From Fibrella forsythiae (GTDB taxonomy: Bacteria; Bacteroidota; Bacteroidia; Cytophagales; Spirosomataceae), in assembly GCF_017353175.1 (NCBI RefSeq), contig NZ_JAFMYW010000002.1:558001-622000 (forward strand): a stretch of 64,000 bases of DNA, in the 5' to 3' direction. The position numbers were made by a program, and so were the translations under genes. This document shows, one piece after another, positions 26,123 through 34,565 of this stretch. The notes under the pieces were generated by a model. That model made no database searches, was not told the origin of the DNA, and saw nothing but the letters and a program-made list of their open reading frames with translations. Every line of letters starts with the position of its first letter. Positions within the stretch are counted from its first letter, which is position 1.

Positions 26123-27145
26123 ATGCCCTGGTACGCAATTCACTGGTTACTACCCCAAACCCTCCGGTCGTTCCACTACGATAACCAATGGGCGTTGTGG
26201 CTCATTCCGTTGTCGGTAAGCCTGTTCGTATTTCGTGGGATACTCGGGCGGCGTTACCATCAGCAGTTACGGGTGTCAATGGCGGGTATAGTTGGGCCGC
26301 GCCCCGATATCTGGATGCGCGTGGTTAGCACACTACGATTTTTGTTGCCGTTAAGTGTCTGGCTATCATTTAGTTTTCTTCTTATTGCTCTGGCAAGGCC
26401 ACAGATTGTTCGCCAACTTCGGGAGGAACAATCAGACGGAATCGACATTGTACTGGCGCTGGATATTTCGTCGTCGATGACAGAAACCGACCTGCGGCCA
26501 AACCGGCTGGCCGCCGCCCGGCAGGTAGCGCAGGCATTCGTGAACGGACGGCGCAACGACCGGATCGGACTGGTCGTTTTTGCCGGCGAGGCTTACTCAC
26601 TTTGTCCGCTTACGACCGACTATACCCTCTTGCTGCAATATATTCGGGAACTGAATCCCAACATGATCCGCACCACGGGAACGGCCATTGGCGACGCGCT
26701 GGCCCGGAGTATCAATCGCCTCCGCGACTCGCCCGCCAAAAGCAAAGTACTGATCCTCCTGAGCGACGGAGATAACACGGCGGGTAACCTGGATCCACTG
26801 ACGGTGGCGCGGCTGGCCCAGAATTTTGGGGTGAAAATATATACCATCGCCGTCGGCAAACGTACCCGCCTGGCCGATACGCTCGGTATTGCCACGCAGT
26901 TTGACGAGGGAATTCTGAAAACAATTGCTTCTGTGGGTCAGGGTGGATTTTTCCGGGCCAACGACGCCGGCCAACTTCGCCAGGTGTTTGCCCGCATCGA
27001 TAAACTGGAACGGGCACCCGTTCGGGTGCAGACCTACGAAGACATACAGGACCAGTATCGACCCTATATCTACTGGGGGATCTCCTTCCTGCTAGTGGCA
27101 CTATTCCTGAAAAACACCGTGCTGGGAAACAGTCTGGAAGATTGA
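26123..27145 (+). CDS. BatA-like VWA-domain membrane protein
   Basis: A 340-aa protein with two N-terminal membrane segments (about 22-38 and 72-90), a von Willebrand A domain (about 105-290) and a C-terminal span (about 313-330). The metal-ion-dependent adhesion site is intact: DISSSM (DxSxS, about 113-118), the threonine region RTTGTAIGDAL and the aspartate in LLSDGDN. In Bacteroidota batA usually lies with moxR, batB, batC, batD and batE. Here it stands alone, next to rnhB. Family members are tied to aerotolerance and stress, but the function is poorly defined. Confidence 0.83.
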   Translation: MPWYAIHWLLPQTLRSFHYDNQWALWLIPLSVSLFVFRGILGRRYHQQLRVSMAGIVGPRPDIWMRVVSTLRFLLPLSVWLSFSFLLIALARPQIVRQLREEQSDGIDIVLALDISSSMTETDLRPNRLAAARQVAQAFVNGRRNDRIGLVVFAGEAYSLCPLTTDYTLLLQYIRELNPNMIRTTGTAIGDALARSINRLRDSPAKSKVLILLSDGDNTAGNLDPLTVARLAQNFGVKIYTIAVGKRTRLADTLGIATQFDEGILKTIASVGQGGFFRANDAGQLRQVFARIDKLERAPVRVQTYEDIQDQYRPYIYWGISFLLVALFLKNTVLGNSLED

Positions 27146-27244
27146 AAAAGGCCTTATGTTTTCCGTTTATTATTTTCAGCTTTCCGGCTGTTGTTGAGCG
27201 GCTACATTTTGGCAGCCCAACAGAAGACGGAAGACATCTTTTTT

Positions 27245-27820
27245 ATGCTTGCATCCTATTATACTCCTAATGTTCTTGAAGCGGGCCTCGACGAGGTAGG
27301 ACGGGGCTGTCTGGCGGGGCCTGTTGTGGCTGCAGCGGTCATACTACCGTCCGATTACCGACACCCTGTTCTAACCGATTCGAAGCAGCTAAGTTACCGC
27401 CAGCGAGATAAACTCCAGGTCGATATTCGGCGCGAGGCCATTGCATGGGCCATTGCTGAAGTGTCGCCCGCCGATATCGATCAGCTCAATATCCTGAAGG
27501 CCAGTTTCCTGGCTATGCACCGGGCCACCGACGCGCTGGCCATCCGGCCCGAGCATTTACTGGTAGATGGTAATCGGTTTACGCCCTATCCGATGGTGCC
27601 GCATACCTGCATTATCAAAGGCGATTCATTGTATCTGAGCATTGCCGCCGCCTCGGTGTTGGCTAAAACGCACCGTGATGAATTGATGGAACGGCTTGGC
27701 CTAACGTACCCAGCCTACGGTTGGGCGCAAAATGTAGGGTACCCCACTGCTTTCCACCGCGCCGCCATTCGCGAATACGGCACTACTCCGCACCACCGCA
27801 TGAGCTTTCGCCTCTTGTAG
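27245..27820 (+). CDS. rnhB: Ribonuclease HII
   Basis: 191 aa from ATG 27245; an in-frame TTG at 27191 would add an unlikely hydrophobic extension. It removes RNA from RNA-DNA hybrids and nicks at misinserted ribonucleotides. Catalytic motif GLDEVGRG (Asp16, Glu17), then GPVVAAAVIL, LTDSKQLS, LLVDGN, IIKGDSLYLSIAAASVLAKTHRD with further acidic residues, and a C-terminal HHRMSF. Normal length. Confidence 0.95.
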   Translation: MLASYYTPNVLEAGLDEVGRGCLAGPVVAAAVILPSDYRHPVLTDSKQLSYRQRDKLQVDIRREAIAWAIAEVSPADIDQLNILKASFLAMHRATDALAIRPEHLLVDGNRFTPYPMVPHTCIIKGDSLYLSIAAASVLAKTHRDELMERLGLTYPAYGWAQNVGYPTAFHRAAIREYGTTPHHRMSFRLL

Positions 27821-27862
27821 GGCGGAAAGGTCGCGCTTAAGCCTCTTTCCCAAGCCTTGAGT

Positions 27863-30319
27863 TCATTCTCCCGCCATAAAATCTCTGTATAGTGCACAAC
27901 GGGTTTGCATCTGCTGCGCAAACTGGGTCTGGCGGTAACGAGTCTGATAGGTTTTAAGGAACGTAGCATAGTCGGAAGCAGCCAGCCCGCGCATTTTTGC
28001 GTTAAACACCGAATCATCGTCGGCAACGTACCCACCTGTTTTAGCGGCTTCTACAACGCGCCGCGTTAGCAATGCGCTGGCTTCGCAGCGGGCAGCCATG
28101 TACGTAGCTTTGGCTGCCAACTCCTGGCTTTTAGCTTGTTTGGCCGCTTGCGAGAAATACACCTGTGCTGTTTTCGCGGTGTAGTATGGGTCATTCCAGA
28201 AATGATCCAGTTTCGCTACTTCAGTTGCCCCGTAGCGGTAGGTATATGGTTCGGCGCTACTGCGGAACCGGTGCTGCATAAACCAGGCGTTGCCGTAATA
28301 AGTCAGGTTGTAGGCACCGCAACCCAGTGTATACCAGGCCTGTGCGCGCTGGTCGGCGTTGCGCTGCGATATGGCCTGCTTAAGCAGATCAGCCATTTTG
28401 CTGGCAAACTGAGCGGGCGTATATGGGTTGCGAGGTTTCCCTTCACCCGGCATATTCACACTGAATGGGTCTATGGCAAAGTTGTTTCGAACAGCTTCAC
28501 GTTGCCAGACAGCCGGTTTCACGTTGGCAAATGCCGCTGCCGCTGCCTGGTAATTCTCCTCGGCCATTGCCCGGCGCCCAAGCAGTTGGTACGCATAATC
28601 GGTATCGATACCCGCCAGTTTTACCAGCCGCTCGTCAAATTCACTACCCGGATTGACCACATAGTCAGCCAGGTTTCGGGCGGTGCGCAGGGAGGTTGAA
28701 TCTTCCAGGGCCATCTGGGCATCGAAGTCGTAGAGCGAATAGCCCGCGCTGCTGTTGCCGGTCGTAATCAGCCGCATCAGAAATGCTTTTGCCTGCCGGG
28801 GGCCGGTCTGGGCCATCTGGGCACTATCGCCTGTTTTTTTCTGACTACAACCCGATAACCAGCCCGACGATTTTTGGCCATCGTCAGTTGCTGTATATCG
28901 GCTGGCTACTTGTTTGCCTACCGTCTGAATGGCGTTGGTGAAGCGGAAGTTGGTATTGTATGGTTCCGTTGTGTCTGGCACGCTCGCCTGCTTAAACTGC
29001 GTCAGGTAGCTGATCAGCGCCGTCTCGGTAGCAGCATCGGGAAGGCCGGGTTGGGCAGCGAGCAGAAGCATTTGTTGCAGGGCCATCTGTTGTTTAAGCG
29101 TCTGGTTGGCCGTTGGCTGTTGCGCGGCCTGATCGAGCGTGGTTTTGGCTGAAGTGTAGTCGCCGCTGAGGTACTGGAGATAGGCGGCGGCCGTCAGGTA
29201 ATAGGCTGGGTTACCCAACGCGGGGTTTTTAGCGGCTTTTTCGGTGAACGATAACAGTTTGCCGGCGTACTCAGGTACGTTCTTCCGGCGGGTCTCGAAA
29301 GCCACCGAATCGGCCCGGGTTTCGTCATTTTCCACGTAACCGGGAAATTGTTTTGCGGCGAAATAATATTCGTTACGATTGATTTCCCGCGCCAGAACCA
29401 GTTCGATGAGTGGATTCTTTGGATCCAAATCAACCATTTTTTCCAGTAATGGAAGCGCATCCTGTTTTGGCTGGATGGCACAGATGGCCAAAACGGCCAC
29501 TCGTTCGGCATCTGTTTTGGCAAAGGCAAGTGCTTCATCGGAAAAGCGTAAACCGTGATGACGCAGGCTCCGTTCGGCGGCCAGCCGCCGGGTGGGGCAG
29601 TTGGCAAATACCTGCGCAAACTCAAATACGGACCGGTTGTTCTGTCCCAGCGAAAGCAACGCACCCGCCAGCCGGCACCTTGCCCAGCCGCTGATGAACG
29701 ACTGCCTGGGCAAGGTGGCCACCAACTGTTCGTAATTGTCGCGACTCTGGCTGAAGAGACCCGCTTCGTCGGCCAGCTTTACCGCCTGAAAGGCATAGCG
29801 TTCCTTTAAAAACAGATCGTTTGTGGCCAGGGTCGCTGTCCGGGCCTGTGCTGCCAGCCGGGCTAGTTGTACTGTATCGGGCTGCGCTTCACCCCAGGGC
29901 GACCCATTGCCCGATGCCTGCTGTGCTGTGTAGGCAAAGCGCAGGTACGTTGCCGCCTCTGGTTTGGCCCCCTTCAGTTGGCTGATCAGGGGGTTGTTTG
30001 CCGACGTATCGGCCAGGGCGTTGCCTACGAGTTTAGACGGATAGCCAGCGCCCAGGTAAATGACCCAGGCGTCTGTATTGGCCTTTGCCGAGGCCGAGTC
30101 GGGCGCATCATCGACGCCAAAAAGGCCGGCATTGTAAAGTTGAGGGGTGAAAATATACCGGCTGTCGGCAGAAGAATAGGTGGCGGACCCGGGCTGGAAC
30201 AGGCTAAAAAATTCTCCCATCTCCTCGGCACCGGGGCCACAGGCAAAACCAATCAGAATGGCAAGTAACAGCGAAACTCTACGGATGGTGGAGAAGCGTT
30301 TTGAGATCATCATGGGCAT
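27863..30319 (-). CDS. Large lipoprotein with helical (TPR-like) repeats, unknown
   Basis: An 818-aa predicted lipoprotein (signal LLLAILIGFACG with the lipobox Cys near residue 27). Beyond about residue 150 it is mostly alpha-helical with tetratricopeptide-like segments (DNYEQLVATLPRQ, AYLQYLSGDYTSAKTTLDQA, RAMAEENYQAAAAAFANV). A C-terminal part has aromatic-rich motifs (YNLTYYGNAWFMQHRFRSS, FWNDPYYTAKTAQVYFSQA). I do not recognise the family. Its start overlaps the end of the upstream DUF3142-like gene by 41 bp, so the two are probably coupled and work together at the envelope. Confidence 0.78.
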   Translation of the reverse strand: MPMMISKRFSTIRRVSLLLAILIGFACGPGAEEMGEFFSLFQPGSATYSSADSRYIFTPQLYNAGLFGVDDAPDSASAKANTDAWVIYLGAGYPSKLVGNALADTSANNPLISQLKGAKPEAATYLRFAYTAQQASGNGSPWGEAQPDTVQLARLAAQARTATLATNDLFLKERYAFQAVKLADEAGLFSQSRDNYEQLVATLPRQSFISGWARCRLAGALLSLGQNNRSVFEFAQVFANCPTRRLAAERSLRHHGLRFSDEALAFAKTDAERVAVLAICAIQPKQDALPLLEKMVDLDPKNPLIELVLAREINRNEYYFAAKQFPGYVENDETRADSVAFETRRKNVPEYAGKLLSFTEKAAKNPALGNPAYYLTAAAYLQYLSGDYTSAKTTLDQAAQQPTANQTLKQQMALQQMLLLAAQPGLPDAATETALISYLTQFKQASVPDTTEPYNTNFRFTNAIQTVGKQVASRYTATDDGQKSSGWLSGCSQKKTGDSAQMAQTGPRQAKAFLMRLITTGNSSAGYSLYDFDAQMALEDSTSLRTARNLADYVVNPGSEFDERLVKLAGIDTDYAYQLLGRRAMAEENYQAAAAAFANVKPAVWQREAVRNNFAIDPFSVNMPGEGKPRNPYTPAQFASKMADLLKQAISQRNADQRAQAWYTLGCGAYNLTYYGNAWFMQHRFRSSAEPYTYRYGATEVAKLDHFWNDPYYTAKTAQVYFSQAAKQAKSQELAAKATYMAARCEASALLTRRVVEAAKTGGYVADDDSVFNAKMRGLAASDYATFLKTYQTRYRQTQFAQQMQTRCALYRDFMAGE

Positions 30320-31364
30320 ATGGGTGCAAAGCGGCCGAGTCGAGATGGTAGAGGGTAAAAGTACGTTTCTGATCGGGTAATTGTGTTACCAGCAGGTCGC
30401 CAGCGGCTTTTAAGTTAGTTTGCGAGCAAAATTCGGTGCGAAGCAGATCGCCACGCCGCAAATTCATGCCCAATGCCATCGTATCGCGAGTGGCAACGTA
30501 CCTGGCCGTGTCGGCCTGTTGTTGTAAACCCGGAATAGCCCGGACCACCGTTTGATCAACGTTGTTGAGCAGTGTTAAAAAGCGTCCATTTCGGTACACG
30601 ACGGTCCATCGGAAAAGTGGCAGGGCTATGTCGAGGGGGAGTGGATAGCCCGGCAGGTAATCAGCGTAGGCTTTCAGGTCGCGCAGATCGAGGATGGAAT
30701 TTCGGGTATCCGTCAGTTTCCAGTCGCCGGTGTTATACGCCATGAGCATACCCCGATTCACGGGTGGCACGCCTGTTTGCGCCGCGAACTTTACCTGATG
30801 CAGCCTGATCGTAGCCGATAAGGGCAGACTGGCTTTTTGCGAAATTGCCTTCAGCAGGCTGAAATAAGTACCGCGCGTTGTTCGTGTCCAGTCACAGTCG
30901 ATCTGGATTTCATTAATGTGAATGCTTTGCTGGTCAGCTAGTTGTCTGATTTTTTTCGTCAGGTTTTCGGCCAGCTCAGGTACGTTGGCAGGTGCCAGAT
31001 TGGCCATCGTTCGGTTGGTAATATAAACCACCGGCACTATTCGCATTCCTGGGTCGGGCCGTTGCCGGAAATGAATAGTTGCTTTTGGAATAGCGGTACG
31101 TTTGGTCCTATCCCAATCCACATCGAAAAAGCGGATATACAACGTCTTAACGTCCAGTGAATCCAGCGTTGCCCGCTCAGCCAGGGTAGGGGCGAATGTT
31201 GCTTTCCAATGATAAAAAGCGGGTATTAGCTCGGCCGTATGCCGTGTCTTCGGCTGGCATGCGGATAGCAGGGCAACAAAGCAGATGGTGTATATGTTAG
31301 GATGGGCCACAGTGACCGCCCGCTTTCGGGCCGCCAGGACCGCCCCAACGATGGCTGGCTTCAT
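30279..31364 (-). CDS. DUF3142-like predicted TIM-barrel lipoprotein
   Basis: A 361-aa protein with a delayed lipobox (ALLSAC, near residue 36; the true start may be later than the ATG at 31364). The core has a barrel-like pattern: LYIRFFDVDWDR, RIVPVVYITN, INEIQIDCDWT, LSATIRLHQVK, GMLMAYNTGDW and LDIALPLFRW. The conserved IDCDWT acid cluster fits a glycoside-hydrolase-like barrel. I recall this as DUF3142-like; activity unknown. It overlaps the 818-aa lipoprotein gene downstream, an arrangement that suggests a functional pair. Confidence 0.65.
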   Translation of the reverse strand: MKPAIVGAVLAARKRAVTVAHPNIYTICFVALLSACQPKTRHTAELIPAFYHWKATFAPTLAERATLDSLDVKTLYIRFFDVDWDRTKRTAIPKATIHFRQRPDPGMRIVPVVYITNRTMANLAPANVPELAENLTKKIRQLADQQSIHINEIQIDCDWTRTTRGTYFSLLKAISQKASLPLSATIRLHQVKFAAQTGVPPVNRGMLMAYNTGDWKLTDTRNSILDLRDLKAYADYLPGYPLPLDIALPLFRWTVVYRNGRFLTLLNNVDQTVVRAIPGLQQQADTARYVATRDTMALGMNLRRGDLLRTEFCSQTNLKAAGDLLVTQLPDQKRTFTLYHLDSAALHPYAHDDLKTLLHHP

Positions 31365-31523
31365 GGATGGTTGTGCGTATCGGTATATGTTATTGCAGGC
31401 ATCGCTTTCCCCGTTTTCATCAGTGAAATAAGCTATAACATCACCAAAATTATGCGGCCACTGTCGTGGCCGAAAACGGGCGACTACGAGGGGCGCCCCT
31501 ACCTATCTATCCTTCGGGTGGTT

Positions 31524-32186
31524 TCAGGGTAATTTGGGTGCATCCAAAGCCAGTGGTTTTCCCTGTTCCAGGGCCTCGATCCGCCGTTGGTCGCCTTCAG
31601 GGAGTTGCAGACTCCAGCCCATAGAGCCGGCAAGCTGGTACATCATGTACTGAATCTGGTTGTTGGCAATGCGGGGCAGGTCGCTTTGCAGGGCGCGGCT
31701 ATGCATGGCCTGTTTGGCGTCTTCCAGAATGCTTGTGTACGTTTCGCTGTCGAAATGATTCAGAATGCCCGCCTGAATATCGTAGAACTTATAATCAGTG
31801 TCCACCGACAGAATTTCCGGCTCAGGAAATGACTCAACGATCAGGGTTTTATTGCCGGTGTGGCCCTCCGCTGCTTCGGGTAACCGGAACCGGACTTTCT
31901 GGAAATCGAAACCCACCAGCACCTTCGATTTGGCGATGATCATGGCTTTTTTGGGGTCGTTGAACATGTACAGGATTTTCTTCTGGTCCTGATAGTTGTA
32001 GATCTCCGAGAAATACCCCTCTGCCATAACCACCTTGAACACCTTCTCGATCCGTTCCAGCAGCAACGTCGATTCGTGACGAACATCGGTAACCGGCGCA
32101 ATCTGTTTAGTGCGAAATAGGGTAGTGAGGCCAATGCCCCCAGCCAGGCCAACAGCCAGTAAGAGTAGCGTATTTAGAAAGTCCAT
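31524..32186 (-). CDS. DUF4230 domain protein
   Basis: 220 aa from ATG 32186 (MDFLNTLLLLAVGLAGGIGL); a GTG at 32228 would overlap the kinase gene. One N-terminal membrane segment is followed by the DUF4230 domain (about 45-190): EGYFSEIYNYQDQKK, KAMIIAKSKVLVGFDFQKV, ILSVDTDYKFYDIQAG. The family is widespread in Bacteroidota and Firmicutes and has no assigned function. Confidence 0.8.
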   Translation of the reverse strand: MDFLNTLLLLAVGLAGGIGLTTLFRTKQIAPVTDVRHESTLLLERIEKVFKVVMAEGYFSEIYNYQDQKKILYMFNDPKKAMIIAKSKVLVGFDFQKVRFRLPEAAEGHTGNKTLIVESFPEPEILSVDTDYKFYDIQAGILNHFDSETYTSILEDAKQAMHSRALQSDLPRIANNQIQYMMYQLAGSMGWSLQLPEGDQRRIEALEQGKPLALDAPKLP

Positions 32187-32227
32187 CGTTCGGTAGGGTA
32201 GTGTCGAAACGGTCCGCCGCAGCGGCA

Positions 32228-33754
32228 CTACACCATATCAAGCAGCGCCTGAAAGGCCTTGAACGATTGGGTGTATAGTGTATGCCGTTCAGAATCGGGT
32301 TGAAATGTTTGTCCGAAAGCTATCTGACGAGTTAAGTCGCTCAAAGATACAGGTTCGCCGGTACCCAAAGATAGGGCCAGTCGCGCCAGCAATACGGCAC
32401 CGATGGCACCACTCTCGTTACTGGCATTGAGCCGAACTGGTACGCCAAACACATCGGCCATCATCTGCACCCAAAAGGCAGACTGGGCAAAGCCGCCGTT
32501 GGCATGAATGACGCGTGTTGGGCCGGCATGGCGGGCAAGCAACAACTCGATCTGCCGCAGGTTGAACATGACGCCTTCCAGCGCCGCCCTGACCATATGA
32601 GCCTGTGTATGCTGCCAGTCGAGGTTGCGGTAGCTTCCGCGGGCGGTAGCATTCCACAGCGGAGCGCGTTCGCCTTGCAGGTAAGGGAGAAAGACCAGCC
32701 CCTCTGAGCCGGGGGGCACCGTGGCTGCACTGGCCAGAACGCTGGGTACGTCCTGCTTTGCCAGTTTCTCCGACAGCCACTCCAGCACATTGGCTCCGTT
32801 GTTGGTGGGGCCGCCTACCACATACCAGTCTGTTAAGTCTGCGTCCGTTTTATCAGGATGAGTCGTCGTTGATCTCGCCTCGTGTTTGTAGAGCGGATAG
32901 GAAAACAGGCGGCTTTGCGCGTCTCTGATTGGCCGCACACTGGTTCGCCGAACGGCGCCGCTGGTGCCAATGGTGATGGTGGTAATGCCCGGTTCTACGG
33001 CTCCAGCCCCCAGATTGGCCAGGCACCCATCTGACGCACCAATGACCAGCAACGTACCCGGCGGCAAACCAGGCACTACGTTCCCCGGCAGGGCAGCATA
33101 GGGCACCGTATGTGTGGTGTTGACGGGCGTGCTCAGTTGGCCGGTGTTGATACCCGCCAGTTTCAGCGCAGGACGATGCCAGGCGGCTTTTCGGCTATCG
33201 AACAGGCCCGTTGCGCTAGCCATAGCGTAATCGATTTCGTAATGCCCCGTCAGTTTCCACCATAGGTATTCTTTCAGCGAGAGCCAACGGGCAGCGCGTT
33301 TCAGCAGACGGGGCTGGTGGCGGCCAAACCACACGAGCTTGCACAGGGGCAGCATGGGGTGAACAGGTACGCCAATCGTCTTGTACAGATCGCCATCCTC
33401 TTTCCGCAGCACCGCCGCCTCCTGACTCGCCCGGTTATCTGACCAGATCAGTGCGGCCGTGAGTGGAGTACCCGCCTCATCAACCGCCAGTATGCTGTGC
33501 ATGGCCGTACTGAAACAGAGCGCGCCAATGGTACGGCCTGCGGTAGTTATTTCAGCTGTAAGCTCGCCCATACAGTCCAGCAGGAGTTGCCAGATAGCCT
33601 CGGCGTTCTGTTCGGCGTAGCCGGGTTTGGGTACGTCTGTTTCAACGGGCCGGGCCGCGTGGGCCACGAGTTCCATTGTGTTGGGGTCAATGGCAAGGAC
33701 TTTCAGATTCGTGGTGCCAACATCGACGCCAACAAGCAGGGGAGTAAGGGGCAT
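32228..33754 (-). CDS. FGGY-family carbohydrate kinase, gluconokinase-like
   Basis: A 508-aa kinase with two ASKHA domains: N-terminal VGVDVGTTNLKVLAID phosphate loop, SGA...STAMHSILAVDEAGTPLT, IWSDNRAS, and a C-terminal ANGGFAQSAFWVQMMADVFG signature. The STAMHS...AVDE...WSDNR pattern is closest to FGGY gluconokinases (GntK of Bacillus type), though xylulokinase is a possible alternative. It phosphorylates a sugar or sugar acid in the cytoplasm. It lies 42 bp before the DUF4230 start on the same strand. Confidence 0.82.
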   Translation of the reverse strand: MPLTPLLVGVDVGTTNLKVLAIDPNTMELVAHAARPVETDVPKPGYAEQNAEAIWQLLLDCMGELTAEITTAGRTIGALCFSTAMHSILAVDEAGTPLTAALIWSDNRASQEAAVLRKEDGDLYKTIGVPVHPMLPLCKLVWFGRHQPRLLKRAARWLSLKEYLWWKLTGHYEIDYAMASATGLFDSRKAAWHRPALKLAGINTGQLSTPVNTTHTVPYAALPGNVVPGLPPGTLLVIGASDGCLANLGAGAVEPGITTITIGTSGAVRRTSVRPIRDAQSRLFSYPLYKHEARSTTTHPDKTDADLTDWYVVGGPTNNGANVLEWLSEKLAKQDVPSVLASAATVPPGSEGLVFLPYLQGERAPLWNATARGSYRNLDWQHTQAHMVRAALEGVMFNLRQIELLLARHAGPTRVIHANGGFAQSAFWVQMMADVFGVPVRLNASNESGAIGAVLLARLALSLGTGEPVSLSDLTRQIAFGQTFQPDSERHTLYTQSFKAFQALLDMV

Positions 33755-33898
33755 GGGAACAACTACTGATACAAGCTATCAACTCATCTGGCGTAGAAAG
33801 CATTTCGTCGACCCATTATACAGCATTTGCATTACAATTCGCAATCATTGGCCTTGCCTTGTTTGGTTCTGCCTTCTGCGAACGGAGCAACAGGCTGG

Positions 33899-34408
33899 TT
33901 ATCGGTTGGTTAGCGGAACGGTGCCTAAGGTATAGGGAGCCAGTTCGTGCCCTTTTTCCGTTGGCATCACATTCCCCACAATCTTTATTTCGGCCAGTAG
34001 AATCCGATTTCTGAGATACATGTCCGGTAAGGTATTGGATGGGCTCGTTACCTTGGCGCCATTGCCATAGTCGGGTAAGGCAAAGGCTACCGGAAGGGCG
34101 TAACTGCCTTCATATTTCGAATCTAATGGCGGAAGCTTCTTTACCTTCTTGATGACCTCATGCTCAAAACCATACCCTATTTTAGTAGGGTTCAGAATAC
34201 TGACATCCTGAACGTGCCCTCTCTGGTCGATACGAAAACCAGCATACACTTTGGCATAAACCCCGGCGTGTTCTGCTACGGCCGGATACACGATCCGGCG
34301 GGGAAGCATGATACGAAAAACAGGATCATCACTTAGTGCGGGTATGGCTGTCTGGGCATTGGCTACTGTGCCGGCGATGATCAGGCTGAAAAGAACCACT
34401 AGCTTCAT
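33899..34408 (-). CDS. Secreted TonB C-terminal domain-like protein
   Basis: 169 aa from ATG 34408 (a TTG seven codons upstream is ignored). Signal peptide MKLVVLFSLIIAGTVANA. The core RRIVYPAVAEHAGVYAKVYAGFRIDQRGHVQDVSIL...GFEHEVIKKVKKLP is a TonB C-terminal fold (YPxxAxxxxxxGxVxVxFxIxxxGxVxxVxV). It lacks the N-terminal membrane anchor and proline linker of a real energy transducer, so it is a free periplasmic domain of unknown partner. Confidence 0.75.
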   Translation of the reverse strand: MKLVVLFSLIIAGTVANAQTAIPALSDDPVFRIMLPRRIVYPAVAEHAGVYAKVYAGFRIDQRGHVQDVSILNPTKIGYGFEHEVIKKVKKLPPLDSKYEGSYALPVAFALPDYGNGAKVTSPSNTLPDMYLRNRILLAEIKIVGNVMPTEKGHELAPYTLGTVPLTNR

Positions 34409-34506
34409 AATTGGTCTATCTTGATTCAAGTCAAAAAAAGGAACCCTGTGGTGTACCTTACCCTACCTCTTTTGTATAAGTTGCTACATATACGATGAAA
34501 CGTCAA

Positions 34507-34544
34507 AAAAAAGGGACGTACCTGCGCAGGTACGTCCCTTTTTT
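34507..34544. terminator. Perfect palindromic terminator made of two inverted iterated motifs
   Basis: A 38-bp perfect palindrome centred at 34525/34526: A-run, GGGACGTACCTGC, its exact inverse, then a T-run. On the minus strand it lies 22 nt after the GMC oxidoreductase stop, which fits an intrinsic terminator for that operon. Each arm is one copy of the window-wide ACGTACCTG motif. Confidence 0.85.
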
Positions 34545-34565
34545 AGTAAGAAGACCGGCAGACGA

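Noticed and set aside
25924-26124. 66-codon minus-strand frame upstream of batA
   Set aside because: No family features, it would overlap the likely batA promoter, and the region is otherwise non-coding and AT-rich.
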